From Styela clava (taxonomy: Eukaryota > Chordata > Ascidiacea > Stolidobranchia > Styelidae): a stretch of 64,000 nt of DNA. A program made the translations under genes and the position numbers. The notes beneath the pieces are model-generated. The model had not been told where the DNA came from, did not search any database, and saw nothing but the letters and a program-made list of their open reading frames with translations. Below, piece after piece: positions 1 through 12,110 of the stretch (its first letter is position 1; each line of letters starts with the position of its first letter). The stretch is from positions 8,577,383 to 8,641,382 of the forward strand of contig NC_135252.1 of assembly GCF_964204865.1 (NCBI RefSeq). The letters are read 5' to 3'.

Positions 1-18
1 CCGGAATTATTTTCAACG

Positions 19-312
19 ATGTTGAAAAATTGGCGACCTATTGCAAACTTAAACGTTGACTACAAGATCATGGCAAAAATTATATCAACCTGCCTTAAAA
101 AAGTGCTGGATGGTGTTATCACAAAGACCCACGAATCGACCCAGACTGGAGGATCTATCCAAAACTTTCACAACAACCTATACACTGTAATACGTCATTC
201 TCGTGAGAAGAACCTCTCAACATTTGCCATGACGGTAGACCAACTTAAAGCCTTTAACATGGTCGACCACAAGGTTGCCAACTTTGTGTTAAGCCATTCC
301 GGGACACCTTAA
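19..312 (+). pseudogene. LINE reverse transcriptase fragment
   Basis: An open stretch of about 97 codons resembles the start of a non-LTR retrotransposon reverse transcriptase: the NWRPIANLNVDYKIMAKI block, then a Q-x-G-G-S-I segment, and a palm-like FAMTVDQLKAFNMVDH that corresponds to the usual D-x-x-K-A-F-D-x-V-D-H (the last Asp is Asn here). The catalytic YxDD region is absent because the sequence stops matching near 300. I see a truncated L1-like or related LINE copy that has lost its active-site parts; the clade is uncertain. The element may extend left of the window. Confidence 0.75.
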
Positions 313-361
313 TGTATAACCTTAGTGTTTGAAAGTTGATGCGACAGAAGCTTGTGAACAC

Positions 362-504
362 GAATTACATCAAAAGCAACAGTGCGCGAGGGATGATCGT
401 GAAGCGTTATTTTCACAAACTCCAAGCTTCTAAATAATTTGAAGTTGGTGTGAAAATAACGCTTCACAATCATCAGTCGCGCACTGTTGCTTTTGATGTC
501 ATTC
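362..504. repeat. Long imperfect hairpin (MITE-like)
   Basis: The two halves are inverted copies of each other: the left arm begins gaattacatcaaaagcaaca and the right arm ends with its near reverse complement, with a loop near 430-440. No coding capacity. The foldback structure fits a small non-autonomous DNA element; no convincing target-site duplication was found. Confidence 0.7.
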
Positions 505-599
505 GTCTTTGGGAGATAAAACCAAAAAAAAAACAAGAAAATTGTTAAAGTTGTACTGAGTAGATTCAATTATTTCACAATAAAAAAACGCAAAATAAC

Positions 600-1511
600 A
601 TTCTTTCTGGTATTTAAATTTGTATTTTTCTTGGGATTTTGCCGCTTTAAGAAGATCTTAGTCATTGCTGATAAGCTCGTAAAACTCATTGCATGACATA
701 TGAAAATTTAATTTCATCATCAGTTCAGCTTTCACAAGATTAGAGTTTAGTTTGTTTCTACTATTGGTTCAAAGCGCATTCATAATACTGAACACTCTTT
801 CACAAATCGCGTGTGATACTGGAATTGACAGGACAAATGACAAAGACGTAACAGTTGTGTATCTTCTGGCTGCTGAGTGGCAAAGAACTTCACCCATCTG
901 TTTGAAACGTCACAAGTCGATCGTAAAAGTTCACTGCGAACCTTTCTCAGTGCACACAGTTCTTCATACAATTTATCGAAGTCGAGACTTATGCCCAAGC
1001 GTTCAACGAGTGAAAACAAGCCTGTCCATCCAAGAGCAAGTGGGGCTATGTCCTTGAAAAACGAATGCTCATAATCCTACCATCTATGTACGTATGACAA
1101 ACTACGTTGAAAAAAATGCTCAAATGCTTGCGTGAATTTCTGCCTATCAGAAAAATTGACTTCGACAAAAATTAATAAGTTTTGTAGCATTGCTTCCATA
1201 AAACTTGTCTGCATATCGCTGCTGTAACTTTTACTCAAAACTCATCATTATTTCATGCAGTTCTGTGGCAGTTGTAGAATTTGATTCGAGCCGTTTAATG
1301 GCTTCTTCAAAAATATTCAGTACATTTTGTACAAAATTCAAAATACAATGTGGCAGAATGTTAAGGCTTTCTTCACAAGAAAACCCTGTTCATGTAATGT
1401 CAGCTACATTGTCTTCCCCATGCGATATAAAATATGATTTTAGCGCTGGCCAACACAATAACAGTCTATCAATAGCAGGTATTAGACTTAGCCACATTGT
1501 AGGTACATGTA
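600..1511 (-). pseudogene. Decayed hAT transposase (C-terminal part)
   Basis: Read on the minus strand, several blocks match the C-terminal half of a hAT-superfamily transposase. Near 1390-1511 is a [11 protein letters not shown]...WPALKSYF block, which in relatives begins with TRW but reads TMW here. Near 780-1019 is a segment with DKLYEELCALRKV and WVKFF, ending where the hAT dimerisation domain should carry its SIP-S-N-A-x-V-E-R-x-F-S motif, which is corrupted. Near 610-690 the tail reads EFYELISND-stop-DLLKAAKSQ. Stops and frameshifts separate the blocks, so this is a dead copy with no recognisable terminal repeats. Confidence 0.75.
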
Positions 1512-1662
1512 ATAACTCGCTAATTATACGACATAATTCGCCCAAAATCAATAGGCTTCTGGTCCGAGATATGATGAATGTACATAAAAATTCTGGAGCA
1601 GATTCAATCTCGTTTTCGTGAGATATCGCGTGCATCTAACATACAGACAGACAAATACCTAA
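1512..1662 (-). repeat. Dispersed repeat, copy 1
   Basis: This stretch is the reverse complement of 7131-7290, with high identity over about 150 bp. It includes a gtctgtctgt microsatellite followed by tagatgcacgcgatatctca. It abuts the hAT relic, so it may be part of an element end or a separate insertion. No coding potential of its own is visible. Confidence 0.8.
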
Positions 1663-2050
1663 GTTGTCAGAGCATATGGCTTGAAATTTTCTTAAAAAGA
1701 GAAGTGGTTTTCAACATGGTTCTGTGACATTTTAGGGTTCCGCCGGTACGGTCCAGGGATTCTAAAAGCTCACATTCAAATCTACTTTCATTCATTCATC
1801 ACATTCAGAGTCTATATTAATATATGTACAATGTTTAAAAAAAATCAAACATAATAAACTTGCTACACTTTGAAAAACAATTTGTTCAGTACTTTTGCTT
1901 ATAAATATATATATATAGTATATATACATTTATGGTTTCAAATGATGTTCCTGTTTCATCTGGGTTGAAGTCTTGAGTCAAGTTGAGTGAATTACAGGGG
2001 TACGTTTCACTTGCAGTCAGTTGATTGAGTCTAGAGGGGTTGGTAGCATA
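1663..2050. other. Unassigned intergenic DNA
   Basis: AT-rich sequence with a short alternating TA tract near 1905-1930. No gene or recognisable element is seen. Confidence 0.6.
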
Positions 2051-2059
2051 AAAGTCATA

Positions 2060-2370
2060 TTGGGGGTGTCAAAATAGGGCTGACGAAATCCAGTCGTTGC
2101 GTGTCAAAATGGGAGTGACAAAATATGTTGGTCGTCGAGTCAAGTTAGGGGTGGCGAAATACGGTCGGTGCGGTCAGATTGGGGTGACGAAATACGGTCG
2201 TTACGTGTCAGATTGAGGGTGACGAAATACGGTCGTTGCGTTGTGTCAGGTTAGGGGTGACGAAATACGGTCGGTGGTGGTGCCAGATTAGGGGTGACAA
2301 AATACGGTCGGGGCGTGTCAGAACTCAGAATGTAGATGACAAAATATGACTGAGCGTGTCAGATTACCGT
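2060..2370. repeat. Degenerate minisatellite, ~35-45 bp unit
   Basis: At least seven imperfect copies of a unit built around gtgacgaaatacggtcg followed by a variable gtgtcagatta-like spacer. Unit length drifts between about 33 and 45 bp and the copies differ by substitutions and small indels, so the array is old. It lies just upstream of the SprT-like remnant. Confidence 0.85.
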
Positions 2371-2520
2371 AAATCTGGCAGTAGGGTGCCGGTACGCAAT
2401 CAGTGACAGCGAGCTGGATGAATCAAGGATCACTAAAATTTGAAAATGGAATTCGCCGAGTATTTATATGTTTATTGTAGCAATTGAGCCTCTGTTAATT
2501 GCTATCAACCTCAATAAAGA

Positions 2521-2830
2521 TGTGAGGGGTATACCGGTAGTGACGCCAGGAAATATAGAATTAAAAAGAAGTTATTTATGAAATCGATGATGACAAACCT
2601 TGAAAAGGTATTGGAAGGTATGATTCATGAAATGGTGCATGCATCCGGTGTTTTATTGCATGAATGAGGAACCGATCACGGACCAAAATTTCGGAAAAGA
2701 GCACGCCGTATTGTGAAAACAGTCAACGCTCAAAGGAACAATCTTCTCTCGGAACTTCGCGCCCTAGATGTAAAATTCAATGAAATTCAAAAAGTCAAAA
2801 ATGGAGGCACAGTTAGGAGGCCAACGGTAT
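2521..2830 (+). pseudogene. SprT-like zinc metalloprotease remnant
   Basis: In one frame the translation gives a helix with MIHEMVHASG (the H-E-x-x-H zinc-protease motif, codons 2626-2640), then an in-frame TGA, then TDHGPKFRKRARRIV, the downstream D-H-G-P-x-F segment typical of SprT/SPRTN/GCNA-like domains. The frame is closed upstream at about 2515 and ends near 2834. The active-site Glu and zinc ligands are present, but the stop between them and the absence of an upstream coding part indicate a pseudogene or a relic carried by a mobile element. I cannot say which gene it came from. Confidence 0.6.
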
Positions 2831-3079
2831 GAAATACATCTGCATATTTATTATCTTGTAGTACAATGTTGCCTGAAATACGTTTGTGTTCGTCGGGAGC
2901 TTCGAAACAAGATATGAAAAACGAGTAATAGAATATTTTACAGTTAGTTAAATTTGTTTTAAGAAAATTTCCATGTCCTCAAATAGTGTCAAACAATTTT
3001 TTTTCTATTTCTAATATTTTATGTGACTTAATTATGCATAGAAATAACATGAAAAAACATGTTTTATTTCATCGTGCAA

Positions 3080-3205
3080 AGTGATTGTGATTTAATTTAA
3101 ATTTGACGTACGACTGGGATCACTCTGCATAGAGAGACTAAACCTAACAAAATCTCTCTATGCAGAGTGATCGAGTCGTATGCCAAATTTAAAAAAATCA
3201 AAATC
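3080..3205. repeat. Near-perfect hairpin element
   Basis: Left arm atcactctgcatagagaga and right arm tctctctatgcagagtgat are exact inverted copies. The symmetry extends outward through gtacgact/agtcgtat to AT-rich ends. This is typical of a short foldback MITE. No coding content. Confidence 0.8.
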
Positions 3206-3261
3206 AGCTCGAAATAGTAACAGATTTCTCATATTTTAAGTAGAGAGCTTATTTGTTTTGT

Positions 3262-3373
3262 CGGACCTCCTGAAGTATCCGCACCAAGATGGCGCACAGC
3301 CTGAACTCAGGTTGTGTACCAGGATAGGGTTCAGGTTATGCGACATCTTGGTGCGCATGCTTCAGGAGTACCG
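3262..3373. repeat. Foldback MITE, caccaagatggcgcac family
   Basis: An inverted repeat: the left arm contains gcaccaagatggcgcacagcc and the right arm its reverse complement, with tcctgaagt / cttcagga at the outer ends. Related ends recur near 14127-14300, 31912-31960 and 40032-40235, so this is a dispersed family. Confidence 0.75.
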
Positions 3374-4097
3374 TTTTGTCAAACAGAAAACAATAACACG
3401 ATAAAATATAATTGTAAGCAACAAATTCTCGGTATGGACGGTATAGCAACTGGTATCAATACGATCATGTAAACATCGAGATCAGTTACCAGTACTACTT
3501 AGTATTTATAACGTGAAAGACAAGGGCTTTAGATGTGATAAGCCATTTAGGATGTGATATTGTAGGTTTGTCCGAAACCATCAATAACTTTCAATGGAAG
3601 AATAATTTAGTTGACATGCGTTCGGGATGATATAAGCAGTAATTAAATATATATACCTAGATACAAATTCAGACAAATTACCTGCTTGATCAATTATGAT
3701 ATTAACGAATTTGACATTTTTTATTGATGACTAAAATAATAGGCGAAAGTTTACATGTGAGTGTATGGCATTGGTTACTTAAAACATGTAAATGGTGAAT
3801 GACTCAAAGTAACGTCTATATAGGGGTATTAAAACGTCACTGCAATAGTCAAGTTGTTCAAGTGTTAAAGATCGGAGCAACGAAGTCGGTATAAAAAAGC
3901 AATCATATGAAAATTGGGCTTAAATGTTTTCGTATGAATAAGGTCTACAAGCATCATATAAAATATCAGGAAGAATACCCATGTTAGAATGTAATTTACA
4001 CTGGTTTTTCATTCTTTTAGTAAGGAACCGAATTCTATGAGAATGTCTTTAAGAGATGAAACGCTATTCAAAAGACGTTAAGTCAGTGAAACGCATT
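3374..4097. other. Intergenic DNA without recognised features
   Basis: No gene, repeat pair or conserved motif recognised. Confidence 0.5.
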
Positions 4098-4105
4098 CTT
4101 TAGTG

Positions 4106-4803
4106 CAGGGTGGTCCAACCTTTTTGGCCGAAGGGCCACATTTAGTTCACAAATGATCGCGCGGGCCACTTGACATGGTGGTTATGTTCTAGTTTTTACT
4201 TCGCCGACTGCAGATTAATGAAAAACAAACAAAACCCGCAAACCAAAATTATAAGCACAATGAAAATACGAAGATACAGTAAAATCAAAAGTTTTTACTA
4301 CGCATATATATTTCAATGTCAAGTATGACACCGCTTTTATCTAATAAGTTTGTCAATATTTGGTGCGATGGACGAGGTGGCAATGCAGAGCAAATTTTTC
4401 ATTAGCGAAATTAGTGATCTCATGGGGGATTTGACATGGTCCATCTGTGAAAAAACTTAGCACAAGTAAGTGCTGTCAAATATTAAGGTCATGAAAACTG
4501 CCACCCTTAGCTTCGCAGAAAAAAGACAGAAAATCAGATTGAAATACATGGCAGACGATAAAAAATAAATTCAAGCATTTCTCTCCAGATATTACGCCCA
4601 CAAATGGACATAAAAAAAGCTCTCGATAGCTGGATGGTGCTTCTCGCGTGTTAAACGACGAGGAATAACTTTTTATTAGATGTTTCAATATTGGCTCAGA
4701 TTTATGAAAAACATTGGGATTCGAATAATATCGCGCGGGCCATTCGGAAACCTTTGGCGGGTCACATGTGACCCGCAGGCCATGGGTTGGTTGGACGACC
4801 CTG
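4106..4803. mobile_element. Non-autonomous hAT element A1
   Basis: Begins cagggtggtccaacc and ends with the inverted form ggttggacgaccctg. Subterminal gcgggcca/tgacccgc motifs lie inside both ends. The flanks ctttagtg (4098-4105) and cattagtg (4804-4811) form an 8-bp target duplication with one mismatch, the hAT hallmark. Length is 698 bp, with no transposase. It belongs to the same family as the copies at 18652 and 27990 and the right end at 33039. Confidence 0.85.
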
Positions 4804-5055
4804 CATTAGTGCCACCCACATATATATTCCATCTGATGCATCTAAAGATGTACAAAGTCGAAATGAGAAAAAGTTTTTGAAAGAAATGGGTCCAATCAGA
4901 AGATTGCACTCGAAATGTTACGGAGAATCTTTTAAATGTTTATGTAAATATTTAATGGTAATTATACGGCTATGTGCTAATCGGTGGAACCTTTTAAATT
5001 AGTCCGTTAAATTCTAGATTCGCTGGATAACATTGGATGCCACATTTGAAATATA

Positions 5056-5281
5056 CAGGGTGATCGCTATAGAAAAGCAGAAATTTGGAAGCTCGAATGA
5101 GATCAGGGATAAAATGCATTCTTATTAATTTCTTGGACTAAGATACTGCTATGCACAGACGACATTTTTAGCATTCATGGATGTAATATAGCATATGCTT
5201 TTAATTAATAATTTTATTAAAGTTATTCTTTGTAAAAATTAAATGTTTGATAAATTTTCTGCTTTTATAGCGACAACCCTG
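5056..5281. mobile_element. Small MITE with ~28-bp terminal repeats
   Basis: The left end reads cagggtgatcgctatagaaa and the right end is its near inverted copy, ending tatagcgacaaccctg. The interior is AT-rich and non-coding. The target duplication is unclear (perhaps TA), so the superfamily is not assigned. Confidence 0.75.
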
Positions 5282-5369
5282 CAGTTCGCATAGACAAGCA
5301 ACAGTAGCAATAAATAAACTGTAAAACAAGTATTATGAGAATGATTGATTACAGTTGATCTAATGACTC

Positions 5370-6740
5370 GTTTTTAGGCAGGTATTTCTCGATGACTTCC
5401 AATAGAGCCAACATTACGACATATTTAAAGAAACCTTATAGATTCGATTTTATTATGATGGCAGAACAGCAGCATGGTTCAACATGGTCCTATATATTGC
5501 CAAACATAGCGCATATTCAAATAATTTAATGAAAAATATAAATGTATCATAGTTTATGAATAAATTATGTAACTAAATTTACTAAAAATTGAACAAGTAT
5601 CTTTTTACTTTGATACTGAACTTTTAATACATTTAAAACAAGTATCGGAGAGTATAAAATAAATATAAAAAAAAAAATTTCAAGCCACTTCGTGAATTCT
5701 TTAGAAATGTAGAAAAATTGCAGTTTTGAATGAGCGATTTTTCGAAAACCTACTAAAAAGCCAGCATTACAACATATTGGGAGAAAAAAAGAAATCTTGT
5801 AGATTCGAATTTATCGTGGCAGAATAGTAGTAGTACGTTTTAACTGGCCATATATAATACCAAAAACATAGTGTATATTCCGATGATTTTATGAAAAATA
5901 TATATTTATCATAATTAAAAGTGGTTTTGTATTTCAAATAAATTTAATAAATAATTGAAAAATTACCTTTTTTACCGTATTATACACCGATACGGAACGT
6001 CTAATACACTTGGAATGAGTTAGGAATGGTATAAAATAACTATAAACATTATACGGCCTCTCGTGGATTTTATTTTTAATAATTACAGTTTTGGTTGGTC
6101 GATTTCTTGAAAACCTCCGATGAAACATTACGAAATATTAGAAAAAAGTAGAACCCTTCTAAATTTCATTTTATCATAGCAGAACAGTAGCAGCACGGTT
6201 TGATATGGCTGTATATAATCCCAAACACAGCGTATAATGTTCGATTTTTTAGCAATTCGAAAAATATTTCAATGGGGTTTTGTGTTTCAACTCAAATTTA
6301 CTAAACACTCGAGTAAATATTTCTTAAAACTATAGTCTAAATTTCGTGTTCTACGTCTAACAAGTTGTTGTAATTTGCGTAAATTACAATGTAATAGTAG
6401 AACAATTTACGCCCTCTTGCGGATTCTTTGAAAAAAATTCAATAGTAAAAATAGGTCTTCTTCAAACAGCGATTTCTTAGAAATTTCAAATAAAGGCAAC
6501 ATTAGGACACATTGGGAGAGAAGGAGAACCCGTCTAAATTCCATTTTATCATGGCAGAACAGTAGCAGCCCGGTTTGACAAGGTCATATATAATATCAAC
6601 CGTAGCGTATATTCTTCGATTTTGTAACTTAAATGTAACTTATTTTAAAGAGGTTTCGTATTTCAACCAAATATTCTGAATAATTGAACAATTATCTTTT
6701 TAACTTTGTCATAAATTGACACTGGAAATCTACCACCCCT
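5370..6740. repeat. Tandem array of four ~360-bp units
   Basis: A landmark, gcagaacagnagcagc with slight variation, recurs near 5462, 5818, 6178 and 6552, giving spacings of about 356-374 bp. Each unit also repeats a gatttcttgaaaacct-like block before it and a gtatattc-like block after it. The copies are diverged. The array ends about 160 bp upstream of the HPS4 start codon. Confidence 0.8.
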
Positions 6741-6901
6741 GTAGTTATCGTCGACTAAAATACAAGAGCCACTCGGATCAAGCGTGGACAGGCCGTCGTT
6801 CCCGTCTTCGCTGCAATCATTCGACGCTGCAATAGCTTGACGCGCGCTGCAGCGTTTTTAGCTGATCTGTTCCATCAACAAAAGCTTACGCTTACAGCGA
6901 T

Positions 6902-9900
6902 ATGGAGAGTTTTGATTGGATATTTTTCATTTATGATGATGACTTGATTCTGACAGAAGAAGATGATCCCGCGGAAGCGATATCATATTTTTATCCACAG
7001 TCGGTGAGTCGTAGCCTAATCCTGTAAATGCTAAAAGGGTCGAGCATAGGGTCCAAGGGTCCATGCCTATCATGTTGCTATACTTTGTTTATCGTTTATT
7101 ACTTATCGATCTTAAGATCGGTAAGTATATTGATAGGTATTTGTATGTATGTCTGTCTGTCTGTTAGATGCACGCGATATCTCACGAAAGCGAGATTGAA
7201 TCTGCTCCAGATTTTGCATGTGCATTCATCTTATTTCGGACCAGAAACCTATTGATTTTGGGCGAATTATGTCGTATAATTAGCGAGTTATCAATCAATT
7301 ATTTATATAGTGATCTAGATTTTTGTAAAGCGAGAGAATTTTGAAACCCGCCGAGTGTGTGTGTGCGATGCGCAGTGCGCAAGTTACAAGAGCGGATGAA
7401 TCGAAACTGCAGTTTCTGTTTTGGGGGATCCCCTAACTATCGATCGATAAGTCTTCGGTTTCCAACCGATATTCTCGTAATTGTGTATTGATAATTATTT
7501 ACGGTATATTGCGAAAATAAATCCAAATTAATGTATTTGTAGTTAAATCGGCAAATTTTCTTAGGTTTTGGTACGAATAAGTCCAGAAGTCCATGCATCT
7601 GAAAACAAATAACTGGCTTAATAATTCCATACTGAACATGGACTGGTACAAAAGACTAAATAAATATTGTATATCATCTATAGCTTATTCCTGTATTTTT
7701 GTCACATTCTCATGTAAATATCTGCCCACAGATTTGTCTTGAGTCTTAGTTGATTTATCAGAGGAATAAGTAAAGTCTTTTCCAAGGTTTCTTCTATTCA
7801 ATCATGAGGTGCTGTAAAGGCATGCGTACATGCCTTTACTTTTTTACATTCACGACTCGACTCAAGAATTGGAATCTTTGGAAAAATCTGACATGTTTGG
7901 CCTTGTTTGCTAGTTCATTAATCGAAATACATGTTGATGATAATGTGACTCTTCTCAAATTCTTTCCTTTAGGAATAGACTGTCTTAGATTACTAAAAGA
8001 ATCGCATATTAAGTTCCAGCCTGCTGTGTTCTATAACTGTGTTATTTGCCTATATATGCTGACATAAAAGTAATGCATTACAGCATTTTGATCCATAATA
8101 CAGTTGTACGTAAGCCATTATAAAATTGGATATATTGATATAATAAGTTTTGTAACGAATATAGCCTACATATAGCCTCGGATTTTCTCAAATTCTTTCG
8201 GTGGAAGGACATCAATAATTAACTTAATATGTTTGCTGCGCTGGAACTTGTACTGATTTTTATTGAAAAATTACTTTTAGATGACAATGGATTACCAACG
8301 TTTATTAAGTGGACATTTGATTGGTCTTTACAGAAGTGTTACAAAACTGCTGGGTAGTCCACCTGAAATCATAAAATTTGGAAAAAAGAAGTTTACTATG
8401 TTAAAGTCTGAAAAGTTTGCTATTGTAAGATGTACATTGTGCTTTAAAATATTTGACTGTTTTAAAACTTGCATTACTAGAACTAAACACAATTAACCAA
8501 CATACATATATCAAACAGCTGAAACTTGTAATAAATGTTGCAAATACTTGTTTATTAATAACTACTACTAAATATTATTCAAAAACACATAGTATAGGTA
8601 GTTTAAACAATACTATGTGTTGTAATCGATATATCAGTTTCTAGGTGTTCCAGTGGACAAACATTCTGACATGGCAACTATAAATATGTGCGAGTTCATT
8701 GTTGATGTACTTTTGTTTTTTAATTCATCGATCAACTATCTAATAGTGAGTTAACCTTATTTTATATCAAGTTAATCATTAAATTGGCTCAAACTAGCTA
8801 CCCAAGCAGCCCAAAGGTCTCGTAATAGTTGAACCAGAATCAGTAGGTTGTTGATACTATATATTTTCATGAGTCTCATCAAACTACGACATAATCATAG
8901 GCTATGGAATTAGTTAGCCAGTTATTCGTTTCAGATGCATGGATGGTAGTGGTCGTAAAACCAACCTATGGGGATGAGGAGTCCAGCAATCCTGTCACAC
9001 ATTATTATTTCCCACAGGATGCGAACCAACGCACCTCCAAGCTGATATTCCAATGTTGGTTGTGGATGGTCTAAAAACAAAAAGGTTGATAAATCTCTAT
9101 ATCTTTAATATGATTCATTGATGTCAATATTGAGTTCAGTTTCTTCTCAGCTTGTCCGTATTTTCATAATTTCGAAAGTCATGAAAGCAGCATTCATCAA
9201 ACTTACTAGCAATTTATTTTATTCGTGTCTTGAAAGAATATTACCTGTATTGCAGGAATCAGAATTCGAAGAAAATCGGATTGATTTAATTCTGGATAAA
9301 ATATTCTCAAGTCATTGGATATTTTTAGAATTTCAGGCTTCATCTTTCATCAGTTATAATGGGGTAAATATAATTCATTTAAAAATTGAAAAAAACACTG
9401 TTCATGAAATTCTAGCGTTACGTCCTGCTGGCTCCCTGTACCAGTCTTATTTGACATGAAGTATTCCAAACATCCGCTTATTGCAGATCATTACCCCTTG
9501 AAGATAACCGTGCTTTGCTCGCTTTTTATTGCCTCATAAATGAGATAGGGACAGACAATTTTCAATTCACTAGTAAGTGTTCCATCAAACGGCACCAATG
9601 ATGGCACCAATCTCAATCAATACGGCCTCTATGTTGCTGTCTCAAATGTCTTGTTTTCACATAACAAAATCCCAAAAGCAACTATGGTATGTCACTGTCA
9701 TAAATCAAATCATGTAAACTGTTGGAGCTAGCTGAAGGAAGTCTAATCTGGTGGCTCCACTTTCTCTTCACAAAACATTTTCTTTCCTAGTTAAACCAAT
9801 CCATTATGTTGAAATGTGCAAATATACTTGACTTCTGCTCTAGACACAATGGAGTGTTTGGTAGTTGTTTACTTTTCCAAGACAGGTATTTTAAAAATGA

Positions 9901-11988
9901 AAGATTCCGGATGAAATGAAGAGTTGTGATTTGCATGAAATTGTGTTTAAAGCGAACTTATAATTGCCAATATTGAAAGTTGGAAATTTTATCAGTATAA
10001 TTCATTTGCAATCTAAAACAAATGAATACATTGATTACATGGTGTTGAAAAATACTGAATGATAGCAAGGAGGTCAATACTCAAATTCCCAGTGAACCAT
10101 CTAACATATTTCAAAAAGTTGTTTGGTCCAGTTGTTGAAAATATTGTGCATACACAAATACACCTCAAAATTCCACCTGTAAAAAAGTTTCATATGCGAA
10201 CTATTTTCTAACTGTTGTGTCTAGAAATGGCTATATAATGTCTTGTGATGGCTGCTAAATATTTGAACCAACTTGTTATAAATATCTTACTTCCAGCATT
10301 GTACAAAGTTTAATAAACTCAAAGTTAACAAGGCTTGCGCAACTATGTGTTTCATGTCCTGGTGCTTTTAATGGACAGTGCAAACAGCTTGGTTCTCAAG
10401 TGTACAGGTATTTATTGAATCGCAAATACCATTATTAACATTCTAGATGTAAGCTTATTCACTAATCATCTTACTCCATGACAGGTTTGTGCCTGTCTTT
10501 GTGACAGTGGAAGAATACAATGCAATTGTTGCTAAACAGAGGAGAAAATATGGTGATATTGAATGGGAACCACATACCTGGGTTGGATATTGTGCAAGGT
10601 AATTTCATATTATTCTGCATTGCTTCAGTGATAAGCTAATTGGCATGGTACAAATCGCACATAGAAGGCTTTGTCTCTTCACATTGAACTTGCATACCAA
10701 TTTCAATATAAATTATCAAAAACTATTCCAGTTATTCAGCACTAGCTCATAAGTGGTGTAAATGTTGTGTATCTAGTGCCCATTTGGTTTCATCCTGGTC
10801 CTTGCTCACTGGGGTTGTTGATCAGAAGTTGGAACATCCAATTGTAAATAACTAAGCCTTCTAAGAAAGAGCAGGGATGCCAATACACGTCAATGCTTTT
10901 TCAGCTCAGGAAGTGATTCTCCAAAAGATATGCCAGCCGAACAGACTGCTGAATCAAAGGCCCAGACAACTGGTATGTGTAGACATCACAAAGAGACATC
11001 ACATGTAACTACATGGTTTCAAATGTGTATTGCTTACATTTCTGGTGTGGGGTATCTCACTTATGCCATGTCATTGCCGCAAAAATTCAAATAAAAGTAT
11101 AAGGGAATTATCCAAATAAAATACATTGTTGTTTCTTACAGATAGTCAAGAAATGTTGGCATGTTCAAATACCAAAGAACTTTCATTGCTTGTTTTTAAT
11201 GAAGAAAAAACAACACTGCTTATTCTCATGGACGAGTTTTCTGATCAATATAGCTTGAACCTGACAAAGGAAATGGTAGATCATCCTGTTTTTTTTTGCG
11301 TATGGGGCTGGCACTCTAGTTTGTGACATTATCAAAGCTTCTGTGAGATGATATTTTCAAATCTGAAATTTCCAAAATTAACTATGGCAGCGAAATCTTT
11401 TATACCCAACTGCTTCTCCGAATCAAAATTCTGCACTAAATGTCACAACTAATTACAGGTGGATGAATGCTTACGTGATTTAAAATGTATAGCTCAGGAA
11501 CTCGATCCCGAACTTCGGGGAGAACAAAAGGTAAAGACAGTGTGTATAATCAATAATTCAGAAACACAATGGTTGATGAAATAAAAACTGTCATTTAATC
11601 CTTCAGGAAAGACTTGTTGTGGCTAGTTCGTCCATGTCTGGAAAACTGCAGGCCAATTTTGTGGATGACCACATGGGAAATGAAGACAAGGCTCTAGTTT
11701 CTGCTTGTCAGGATGATTTCAATATAAATGATACTTTTGAGGAAATGACGTTGACGTAAGTAACAGCATCTGCCTGTACTGAATTTAATTCGCCTGGGTT
11801 TATCGGAGTTTTGTAGGGCTCGGTAGACTGTGTTAAATATCAATAATGAAACAAGTAGTTTGTGGGTAGAATGCATACGTATAAAGAGTCTCTCTTTTTA
11901 CAGTGACACTAAAGGAGTCCTCAGGTTTGAAAAAAGCTTTTACTGTTCTAAATTTTCATTGGATAAGGGGATGAACGGAGGAGAGTAA
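6902..11988 (+). CDS. HPS4: HPS4, BLOC-3 complex subunit (12 exons)
   Basis: HPS4 pairs with HPS1 to form BLOC-3, the guanine-exchange factor for Rab32/Rab38 in lysosome-related organelle biogenesis. Exons read: 6902-7003, 8281-8424, 8638-8745, 9151-9363, 9791-9885, 10297-10407, 10485-10598, 10905-10972, 11142-11275, 11459-11530, 11607-11755, 11904-11988; phases join and give about 464 residues, shorter than the ~700 of human. Recognisable HPS4 pieces are the N-terminal longin start (WIFFIYDDD...AISYFYPQS), FLGVPVDKHSDM, DKIFSSHWIF, NGVFGSCLLFQDS, VPVFVTVEEYNAI, and the C-terminal DTFEEMTLTDTKGVLRF. The conserved ends are kept and the low-complexity middle of the vertebrate protein is reduced to a short linker (exon 8). 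Exon 4's start at 9151 is the least certain join. The start is the first ATG before the longin strand. A shared repeat sits in intron 1. A poly-A signal lies 93 bp past the stop. Confidence 0.88.
7131..7290 (+). repeat. Dispersed repeat, copy 2 (HPS4 intron 1)
   Basis: A plus-strand copy of the repeat found inverted at 1512-1662, beginning with a gtatgtctgtctgtctgt run and ending near tagcgagtta. It lies inside the first intron of HPS4. Confidence 0.8.
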
Positions 11989-12058
11989 ATGGGATCTATT
12001 CATTCCTTTCACCCAGCTGCTGCAGTTTTATAGAAGAACAATCTTGTTTACAGCCTAT

Positions 12059-12064
12059 TTTATT
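12059..12064 (-). terminator. MRM1 poly-A signal
   Basis: AATAAA on the minus strand (plus strand tttatt), 47-52 nt beyond the MRM1 stop codon. It lies inside the inferred HPS4 3' untranslated region. Confidence 0.6.
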
Positions 12065-12080
12065 ACAAAATCAAAAGTGC

Positions 12081-12086
12081 AATAAA
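12081..12086 (+). terminator. HPS4 poly-A signal
   Basis: AATAAA about 93 nt after the HPS4 stop codon. Cleavage 10-30 nt later would fall at or inside the MRM1 stop codon region on the other strand. Confidence 0.65.
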
Positions 12087-12110
12087 TGAATGTATGTATT
12101 ACTTGTATTC

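Noticed and set aside
7804..8067. An 87-codon frame in HPS4 intron 1, considered as an HPS4 exon
   Set aside because: The true second exon (8281-8424) joins exon 1 in phase and matches the family; the 87-codon frame does not.
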